From the NCBI RefSeq assembly GCF_001949145.1, contig NW_019091416.1, positions 2,520,138 through 2,535,964 of the forward strand: a stretch of 15,827 bases of DNA. The letters are read 5' to 3'. The stretch is from Acanthaster planci. Taxonomy: Eukaryota; Echinodermata; Asteroidea; Valvatida; Acanthasteridae. Below, in pieces: positions 8,763 to 15,827 of the stretch. The notes beneath the pieces are model-generated. The model had not been told where the DNA came from. It did no database searches and was given only the letters and a program-made list of their open reading frames with translations. Position 1 is the first letter of the stretch. Each line of letters begins with the position of its first letter. Both the position numbers and the translations under genes were made by a program.

Positions 8763-8770
8763 AAGAGGGG

Positions 8771-10733
8771 TTATGTTATGCTTGACAGTGAGAGAAATTA
8801 TACCCAGGACGACAAGTGGCAAAGGGCCTCCCTAATGTGATGGGCAACCTATATACCCTAAGGCACCCGGGGGTGCCTAAACTGCACCCCCCGGAAATCG
8901 GAAAGGAATTCCAATGATCCCGTCAACACTAAAGAAGACACAGGGGGGGTTCACCCATATCGTGCATCAAATGTGAGAAATACACCGAAACGCTCACATG
9001 AGATTCACAACACGCACATGAACACATCTTTTGTGGATCACTGTTGCGCTTATGTGTTTTTGTTTTACCAAAGTACTTGCTAAACGTAACTTGCACATTT
9101 TCTATAGGAAAGCATGCATTCGCACCGTGACCTGAACAACCTTCGTGAAAATCAGGAGAACCCGATTCCTGTAAATTAAAACATTAAGCCTACATATGAA
9201 TTCAATTCTACAATCAGTACGTTTCCGCGTTGTGAAGCGAGCCCCACAATTATTATTATATTATATTAATACAGCAAACATTTTGTAGTTTAGTTTCGTT
9301 CTTCTAAAGTGCATTAACTCAAACCCCCAAGGGTAAGTGTAAAATCATATTGAACTTATCAGAGGAGAGCGAGGACAGTTCCGATAAAGACGAGAACTTC
9401 CGCATATAAGGTACAGAGTCCCAGCGCAGTGTTTTGATCGATCACAAAGATCTTGCCGTACTTGTGCATTCGTAAGCTGCGACACGGTTTCGAGGGATTC
9501 CCCAGTCATTGTAGGTGGCCTGTCAAGTTTCCCTAGCCCTGGTGTGTTTTGATTCCGAGGAGACAGCTGCTATGCGGTATTTCCACAGCAAGGGCACATA
9601 TAAGACGAAAAGGGGAAATCGTAGAAACAAAACTATACCGAAACATGAGCGAATACACCGTGTCTGATTTGGAGCAGAGATTGCTGTGGGGATTTCGGTC
9701 ACGCACTGCACCAAATTTGGAAGAGGCATAAATTACCTTTTCTCATTTGTCATTTTTTTACGGAGTTCAAGGAACTGGGGAATTACCAAATATCATTTGT
9801 CACCTGACATTTAACACTGGCTGAATGCACAACGACATAATGCAACAACAGGAGAAAGCACTGCGGACAGATTTATATAAACAATGTAATACTTAAGGGG
9901 GCACAACTTCACACTGTTATCCGCTCTGGGCGGGACCAAGAAAGGGAGCATTTTTCCTAGCAAACGGTGGCTCCTTGGTGGAAACTCCATTTCGCTGGTA
10001 CACGATAGACTATGAAATGCATGTATTGCGATTGAAAAACCGCTACCAACGTGAACACTCCCGACCAACACGGCTCTTTCAAGACGGACAGCGTGAAATA
10101 GTTTAGTATTTTCTTTCAGTGTCTTTCCTACGGCCATACATTCAATATGTTTGAACTGAGAGGATTTTTTGTAATAAAATCCAGAAGCTTTTCTGTTCTT
10201 TGTTTTTTTAATTCATGTGTATGGATGTTGTGAAGTTGATCACAGTGCATTTCAGAAGGGGCTCTCTGGGGTTTCTACTGCCGAGTCATGACTTTCAGTT
10301 GAGCTGGAGGGACTTTATGAAAGAAAAACTTTCCTTTGTCAAAGAAGTGAAAGTATATTGCGTGCAGCAGAAGTTAACCAACTTCATTGGTGTGAGCTTG
10401 CGAAGCCTCCGATTTTTTTATGCTTTCACTTTACAGTAGTACTCAAAGATAAACTTGACTCTTATCATAAGTACTATCCTGTTGGGAAATACGCCAAATA
10501 TGGCAAGGCATATGCAAACGATGTGTGCTACATTTTATCAATTAATTATCTAGACCCAACGACTTGGAAAGACCTTCATATAAAGTTTGTGCTATCGGTA
10601 AGCTTGCAGGAATATGAGAAATATGGTAGAGTGTACGCGATAATTTGCTTTATAACATACAACATCAATTATCAAACTAAACTTTTCAACAAAGATGTGA
10701 AATATGAACCCGGTGGCCAATGGAGAAGTCATA
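8771..10733. other. Gene-free stretch
   Basis: A perfect inverted pair, AGGCACCC-GG-GGGTGCCT, occurs at 8861-8878. An AT-rich tract lies at 9250-9271. Short open frames at 9645-9731 (+) and 9811-10137 (-) match nothing I recognise and lack supporting splice or promoter signals. No gene is called. Confidence 0.5.
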
Positions 10734-11140
10734 TGTGACCGGCTCCACCAAAATGGGTTTTATGGGAGATTTTTTCAAAGTCAATTACATACAAATTTGA
10801 ATTGCTTAATTATAAGCTTTAATTTGGTGTAGGTTTGAACCCTGTGGCATTTTGCAATTTGGAGATACATGTATATTGATTTTTGCATAATCATATCATA
10901 CACATTAACAGAATTGCTTTCAAAGATAAAGCCCTTTAAACACAGGTAGTGGAAAAAGAAATCAGCCAAGAAGAAAGTCTCTTGATACCCATAGCAACAG
11001 TTAGGTTTCTTGTATGAATTGTGAACTGATAAAATAGAAGCCAATAAACCAAGCAGTAAAAAAATCACCCTGTCCACATTAAGCCCTCAGTGTGAAATTA
11101 CACTGTGTCCCATAATACCCTTTTAAACAGAGTGGTCACA
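10734..11140. mobile_element. 407-bp MITE with TA target duplication
   Basis: The ends are inverted: TGTGACC at 10734-10740 against GGTCACA at 11134-11140. After a 9-base unmatched spacer, a further block of about 17 bases matches in inverted orientation at 16 positions (AAAATGGGTTTTATGGGA against its inverse near 11107-11124). TA lies on both sides (10732-10733 and 11141-11142), suggesting Tc1/mariner-like insertion. Near the right end is a hairpin, CAGTGT-GAAATT-ACACTG (11088-11105). No transposase is encoded. The element lies about 370 bases beyond the ZDHHC4-like stop codon. Confidence 0.65.
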
Positions 11141-11208
11141 TATTGTAATGAACCAAGCATTACAAAGCATAAAACACCTTGCGTTCTGGTTTAGTAGTAC
11201 TTCAATGT

Positions 11209-11219
11209 GGGAAATTCCC
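11209..11219. promoter_or_regulatory. Consensus kappa-B palindrome
   Basis: GGGAAATTCCC matches the NF-kB/Rel consensus GGGRNNYYCC perfectly and is palindromic. It lies about 290 bases downstream of the ZDHHC4-like stop codon. A single site of this length can arise by chance, so binding is only a possibility. Confidence 0.3.
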
Positions 11220-11274
11220 GTAAGTTGGGACAAACTTTCCCTGAGCACTCCAGGAAAGGAAACTGTTCCCACCC

Positions 11275-11297
11275 CCCACCCCAACAAAAGGGGTGGG
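11275..11297. repeat. GC-rich 8-bp hairpin downstream of the ZDHHC4-like stop
   Basis: CCCACCCC (11275-11282) and GGGGTGGG (11290-11297) pair perfectly around a 7-base loop. The site is about 210 bases past the stop codon of the minus-strand gene, so it could lie in its 3' UTR. No role is shown. Confidence 0.6.
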
Positions 11298-11509
11298 ACG
11301 TGCTGGTCATGGCATTTTCACGCATTACTTTGCATCTACTTTCTGTGCTCACATATGTGGGTTATCTGTTGAATGTTATTCAGTCTCTTAGAGCTTGATC
11401 AAAGTCTCTGACAGAAACAAACTACTGACAAATCAAACACAAGTGAAACTCTAAACAGATGGCATGAGATATGTGTAACGGCATTACATGTAGCTGAGCT
11501 AACATGACA

Positions 11510-11830
11510 TCATAAAGGTGGGAAAATAACCTCTGATATATTTTGCACGAATCCCCTGTCAAAGGCCCTTCCGGGCACGAGACAGTCTCTTTGATGTGAT
11601 AAGGCCTCTCCCCTGTGACCACATCCCCCTTCGTTTTTCCTCTTCGACGGCCTGAACCCTTTCGATTTGGCGACTCCGACCTCGACCCTGGACCACTTGT
11701 ACCTCTCGTTGGTGGTCTGGTTGGAGAGGAGGAGGAAGAGATGGTAGGACAGGAAGAGGTAAACGAGGACGCCCAGAAGAAGGAGGGAAGTCAGGAGGAA
11801 AACCGGCGCCGGTAATTGCATGAACAGGTG
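11510..11830 (-). CDS. ZDHHC4: ZDHHC4-like palmitoyltransferase, terminal coding exon
   Basis: This exon codes for the last 106 residues plus TGA. It begins in phase 0 after an acceptor (GTGCAG|CACCTG) and continues directly from the exon at 14889. In order it holds the fourth membrane helix (HLFMQLPAPVFLLTS... through FLLLS), the TTxE motif in the form NQTTNE next to the membrane, a basic cytoplasmic tail (KSKGFRPSKRKNEGG), and the conserved C-terminal block of DHHC enzymes (AFDRGFVQNISEVIFPPL). The match to vertebrate ZDHHC4 in helix 4, NQTTNE and the G-x-x-x-N-x-x-E-x-x-x-P ending is clear. DHHC enzymes attach palmitate to cysteines of cytoplasmic and membrane proteins by way of an acyl-enzyme intermediate. 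The protein ends in PPL and lacks the C-terminal dilysine seen in the human protein, so its ER/Golgi sorting may differ. Confidence 0.92.
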   Translation of the reverse strand, partial: HLFMQLPAPVFLLTSLLLLGVLVYLFLSYHLFLLLSNQTTNERYKWSRVEVGVAKSKGFRPSKRKNEGGCGHRGEALSHQRDCLVPGRAFDRGFVQNISEVIFPPL

Positions 11831-14800
11831 CTGCACATCCATCACATTCAAAAAACAAACAAAAGGAGTAAAGCAAAAATGTAACTTTCAAAATAAAAAG
11901 AAAATCACACAATTGTGTAAAATGAAAAGAATCTGCAAAATGTTACCATGTCTATAGATTGCAAGTCTGAGTTTTTCCTATGATGCATTTCAAGAAACTG
12001 CATTTGCTGAGCACTTTCCCAGTTCAGGATTTGAACTGGCACAGACTTGACTGAAGTGAGCTCACAAAGAGCCTCGTGTTATAAACTCGTCTTGACTGGA
12101 GACATGGGGCCACAGCTCTTGGGGGGGGGGCTGGTTGTGGTGATACTCATTACAGACCCTGATCTGTTCTCTTAATCATTACAGAGGTGGGAACTGCGCA
12201 GAAGGTCCAGCTTTTGTGTTGTTTAGTGGTGGTGAGGGGGTCCTTGTGGTTGAAGCCAATAGACCTTTATCATGAAGCTGCCACATTTGTCTTGTTCCCC
12301 GTAGACTCATTAGAAATAGTAATACAACTTCACAAGTTGATAAAAGGGAACAGGCTATTTTTCCTTCCAGCCTCCGTTTGGTTACATTGCTTTGAATGGT
12401 ATTAAAGCAAGATGGCTGCCCCGAGACAGAGGTCTATACAGGGAAGACTTTGGACAGCAATATTTTTGCACAGGTGTGTCTTCTTATTGTCACCGAGTTT
12501 GATGGGTAATTAGCTGGGTGCTCCAAATCTAATTACACTAAGTTACGGCAGTGGCAGTACAATCAACATTCAACAACACTGTTCAAATTTTATTACTCGG
12601 GGAAAGTAAAATATTTAATATTCTGCCAGTCAGCAGTGGCATGCCTGATGCACTCTATGCATCGCACTGATGACTTCTCTTGGATGTAGAATTCTGACTG
12701 TTGGCTGGGACTCGAATCAGCACAGTAGGGCCCTACTAAAAATGAGCCTTCCAGTGTTAGGAGGCCAATGGATGTACACAATGTACATGCACACAAATGA
12801 CTACATGCTTAAAGACAAATAGAAAAATGGTTGAATGGGATGCTAGAGGTCACTGTACAAACAACTTTACACCTCCCCCCCCAAAGCAAACGATGCTCAG
12901 TGCAGGAGTAAAGTGCTCCTGATAAAAAGACTACCCTGTAAAACAACACCATCAGGAAGGAAGAGGAATAACAGCTGGGTAAGGCGTGAAGTAAGAAACA
13001 ATCAAGTGAAGTGGATAATCGGGGCCTGTAAGTTCACAGGGTCAGGAAGGAAGAGAAGACAGAAACTGGGACAGGGTGAGCTCGTCAGAAATGATGTTAG
13101 AATACAAAGACTTGGTGCAAAGTTAACACTTGCGAAATAGCCAGGGATTGATTACACTTGGTACAGAAATGATAAGGGTCCACATATACTAGAACAGGCC
13201 TATAAATTACGTTGAGGTCAAAGTTTCATCTTGTTGCCAAGTAAGTTCACTTTCCACATGGCTTTGTAACACATAACTCTCACCACAGGAGGTAACCGTA
13301 CAAACACTTCTATCTTTGCACCATCAGATTTTGTTACAAGAAGCCTGGTCGGGCATTGCAAGGAGCTTATGGACACTGCCAGAAGTCACTGCCAGTTGCT
13401 GTTTGCAAATTCCATAATGAAAAATTACTAGATACATTTTGAAAACCGTGATAATAACATCATTAGTCTCGACTGCCCACTGACACTATACGCTCTGCCT
13501 GGAGCTTTGAACATCACAAGCTAGTCGCTAATATGGTGTGGTGCGCAAATTGCTAACTGATGTATTTATAATATTTTCTGCAAAAAGAAACAAACTTTTT
13601 GCAAGCATGTTACCTCTGTGTGCTTACAGTGCATTGTTGCAAAAAGTTTAACGTTTCACCATGTATACTACAAGACCACTAAATGTCAACATTGACACTC
13701 ATGGAATGGACATATGACGCTACTGAAATGAAATTGAACTGCTGGTGAGATATTGACATTGTGTCCGTATTCAGTAAGAGAAAAACCACTCATACTGATA
13801 AGTCAGTTCTGGGGCATTTGGGTGGCACTCCAACAGGAGTACAACCCAGACTCACCGGCACTAGTATGACCCATGGGTAAGTGACGGCGTACCCTTAATC
13901 AGACTAGGAGTATGCTCTCCTATCATGTGGTTATTTCATCTTGCAGAAAGGTAATTGTTGACTGTCCACGTGATGTGATCCAAGAGTCGGCACATATGCG
14001 ATATATTTTATTTATTTTTTTATCTAAGTCTTTCTGGTAATGAAACCAAAGATTCCTCAAAAGTGCCCAATATTTTCTTGCATCCATGAGTATCAAAAGC
14101 ACATGAAGCACAGGCGGGTGCAGCCGTGGTGTCCTCTCACACAAAGATGCCACAGATTTGTGCACATTCAGTTGAAAATAAGCAGTGCACACCACACAAC
14201 TGCATTTGCTTCCTTGACTCTTCATGTGGGTGGGCATGACACAGCACAATCTACAGCTTTGTGTGACGTCCAGTACATAAATGTGCAGTGAGTTCGATTC
14301 CTTCCCTTGTGCTTACCTATGGTGTTGAGGTACGGTTAGACATGTTTGTAACAAGTGGCAATAAAGGAATGATATTGGGTTAACTCGAGGTGCCCAAATT
14401 GGGTCAAGAAATCATGCAGAGGTTAAAGTTGCTAAACAAATTTAAACACATCCAAACACATTTCTGGCTTTATTTCACAGAAATTGGTTGACTTGAGCCA
14501 ATCTGCCTCTGCATGCAGCAATTTCTCTGAACTATTTACAATGGTATCAACTTTCTTCTATATTGTTTGACCAAGCCATCATATTTTTAACTTGTATTGT
14601 GGGATACATTCCAGAGTAACTGGCTCCCCAGGTTGGTTACTTAGGCAGGCTCGCATAAACACAAGATGTCATGTGAGCGTCACATCGAACACAGTTGTGT
14701 GAGCCCAAGTAAGCATGGGGAAGTTATCAAACATGCTGAGTAGTAAAATACTGCATCAAGACTATTTTGAAACAGTGTAAAATTACGTGAGCTCCAGATT

Positions 14801-14888
14801 CTGCAGGTGCATGTATTATGTCCAGTTCCGGCTAAATTATTACAAATTGGACGCAGCTCACTGTGCAGAACAAACGAATTTGACCCAC
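11831..14888 (-). other. Intron between the two ZDHHC4-like exons
   Basis: The donor on the minus strand is CAG|GTGGGT (GT at 14887-14888) and the acceptor is TGTGCAG (11831-11837). This makes a phase 0 intron of 3058 bases. Contents seen are a run of ten G (12121-12130), a CCAGTTC/GAACTGG hairpin (12019-12039), a 14-base direct repeat TCAGGAAGGAAGAG (12952 and 13042), and a cluster of TGCAAAAAG inverted repeats (13579-13649). No further exon or RNA gene was recognised. Confidence 0.85.
13579..13649. repeat. Three alternating TGCAAAAAG / CTTTTTGCA arms
   Basis: TGCAAAAAG (13579-13587), CTTTTTGCA (13595-13603) and TGCAAAAAG (13638-13646) alternate in orientation. The second and third arms extend to a perfect 13-base inverted pair (13592-13604 and 13637-13649). 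The middle arm can pair with either neighbour, giving two exclusive hairpins in the intron RNA. Confidence 0.8.
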
Positions 14889-15133
14889 CTGGAAGACAAT
14901 GCGTGAGTTGACCTGATGATATTGTCCGTCCTTCCCTATGTAACCTGCCTGCCAAATGCCAGACCTGGCTGCAATTCCCTGCAGGACGCGGCCGATGACG
15001 TACGACATGTACATGGTCAGGAGCGTGATGCTAGCAAGCAGGAGGAGGAAATAGCGAGCGTTGCGTCCCCCGATACAGTTGTTGACCCAGGAGCAGTGGT
15101 GGTCAAAGCGATAGACGCAGTGGTCGCAATAAG
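14889..15133 (-). CDS. ZDHHC4: ZDHHC4-like palmitoyltransferase, exon with the DHHC active site
   Basis: This exon codes for 81 residues plus two bases of a split codon at its start. It opens with the second half of the cysteine-rich zinc domain (YCDHCVYRF), then the catalytic motif DHHC (codons at 15093-15104), [15 protein letters not shown], and the third membrane helix ([19 protein letters not shown]). It then forms the loop between helices 3 and 4, ending NSRIVFQ. All zinc-ligand Cys/His positions expected in this part are present. The first half of the domain (CxxC...KPARSKHC) must come from an upstream exon, and the phase fits one ending just after the KHC part. The acceptor is GCCCACCAG and the donor CAG|GTGGGT. 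Together with 11510-11830 it gives 187 residues of a protein that in vertebrates is about 345 long, so the first half lies beyond the window. Confidence 0.93.
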
Positions 15134-15827
15134 CTGGTGGGCAAGCCAGACAGATATACACGCGCAGGAGTAAAGATGACATTTGGGAGTCCGGTTGGCA
15201 TAATGGTTCTGTGCTCACCTTCCACTCTGTGGTACCGGGTTCGATTCCCGGCCTGGTCTCCAGGTGGATTGGGTTTTAAGTCCCTACCTGATTCCGTGGG
15301 TTTTACCCAGAATATTCCTCTGGGGTTTTCCTCCCACTTCTAAAACTGTAACTGCTTCCATTGTCTCATCTCTACAGGTTTCTTCAAGGCTTTTGAGCTT
15401 AAAGTGCCTAGAGCGCTCAGTTGAGGAATCCTTGGTGTCATTACCAGAAATTAAAATAACAACAAATTTCTGAGCACAACTTAATAAGCTGTAATACATT
15501 TACTGAGGATCTGTTATTTTCATCTTTTGTAAATATTACACTAAGTCAATGACCAATCTGAAATTTGCTGGGGAGATCATTTTTGAGTACAAAGCTTGTT
15601 GAGCTTGAGTGAGTTACAGACCGACTGAGTGACACTTTTCGCACTCAGGAAATGTACAAGTCAAGCAGCTTTTGCAAATGGTTTCTGATGAAGCAAGTGT
15701 GTTGAGAAGGATCAAATTTTAAAGTTCTATAGAGACTCAAATTTATTTTTCAACTTCTTAAAAACAAATTCTACCATTCTCTAGTGTAACACAAGTACCT
15801 GTTTCGGGTCAACTGGAATAACATATT
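15134..15827 (-). other. Partial upstream intron of the ZDHHC4-like gene
   Basis: The stretch from the acceptor of the DHHC exon to the window edge shows no exon carrying the expected CxxC...KPARSKHC half of the zinc domain. It contains a SINE (15185-15468). Confidence 0.6.
15185..15468 (+). mobile_element. tRNA-derived SINE
   Basis: The head resembles a tRNA. Box A is TGGCATAATGG (15196-15206) and box B is GGTTCGATTCC (15238-15248), inside a perfect 5-bp T-stem (CCGGG-TTCGATT-CCCGG, 15235-15251). The body has GGTTTTCCTCCCAC-type sequence (15323 on). The tail TTAAAGTGCCTAGAGCGC near 15399 resembles the 3' ends of CR1/L2-related LINEs in style, and an A-rich stretch follows. The insertion is antisense to the ZDHHC4-like gene, about 50 bases upstream of its acceptor. 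No target duplication was identified and the limits are approximate. Confidence 0.75.

Noticed and set aside
9811-10137. 108-residue minus-strand open frame starting at an ATG
   Set aside because: The composition is not that of a known domain, and no promoter, splice signal or polyadenylation signal supports it.
10358-10738. 126-codon Tyr/Lys-rich open frame with two similar internal stretches
   Set aside because: It has no ATG at its start and its end runs into the MITE at 10734. The internal similarity is weak and AT-driven.
12406-12420. CAAGATGGCTGCC, like a YY1 promoter motif
   Set aside because: No CpG-rich context, transcription start signal or exon follows it. It lies within an intron and a chance match is likely.
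15185-15260. Functional tRNA gene
   Set aside because: The T-arm is good but the D-arm and acceptor stem are poor, and the sequence continues into a SINE body and tail.
15601-15660. Minus-strand ECEKCHSVG resembling the CxxC half of the DHHC zinc domain
   Set aside because: It is followed by a stop and lacks the KPARSKHC sequence required before the 15133 exon. The phase also does not fit.
15799-15827. Possible minus-strand exon ending CGAAACAG|GTACTT at the window edge
   Set aside because: The only frame that would join in phase with the exon at 15133 contains a stop, so it is not the preceding exon.

Overview
The window is animal nuclear DNA. The genes carry spliceosomal introns with GT..AG borders, the promoters are TATA/initiator type, there is an AATAAA polyadenylation signal, and the long gene-free stretches hold short non-autonomous DNA transposons and a tRNA-headed SINE. 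The two recognisable genes are a seven-helix receptor of gustatory-receptor-like (GRL) character and a ZDHHC4-type palmitoyltransferase. GRL genes are known from many invertebrates, including echinoderms and hemichordates, and not from vertebrates, so a marine invertebrate, perhaps a non-vertebrate deuterostome, is the best guess. The species cannot be fixed from this sequence.

Left part (1-5900, + strand). A two-exon gene is proposed. Exon 1 has its CDS at 2913-3432, behind a TATA box and initiator at conventional spacing. Exon 2 (4814-5889) carries all seven membrane helices. The exons join in phase through a split Gly codon to give 531 residues. The charge pattern predicts a cytoplasmic N-terminus and an external C-terminus, the arrangement of insect OR/GR-type ion-channel receptors and the reverse of a GPCR. 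About 2.5 kb upstream (305-749) lies a second copy of the promoter plus exon 1. It is broken by a 2-base insertion, a net 179-base deletion and a 1-base insertion, and its homology stops at the splice donor. Intron 1 holds a 188-bp foldback MITE and two hAT-like end fragments.

Middle part (5904-11509). No gene is recognised. This stretch contains a foldback (6611-6761), a 125-bp hAT-like MITE with an 8-bp near-perfect target duplication (8638-8762), a 407-bp TA-flanked MITE (10734-11140) and several hairpins.

Right part (11510-15827, - strand). The last two coding exons of a ZDHHC4-like gene are present. One carries the DHHC catalytic motif (14889-15133). The terminal exon (11510-11830) carries the fourth helix, the TTxE motif and the conserved C-terminal block. 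They join in phase 0 across a 3.06-kb intron. Upstream exons lie beyond the right edge. A SINE sits in the partial upstream intron. Nothing suggests that the two genes work together; they end tail to tail about 5.6 kb apart.
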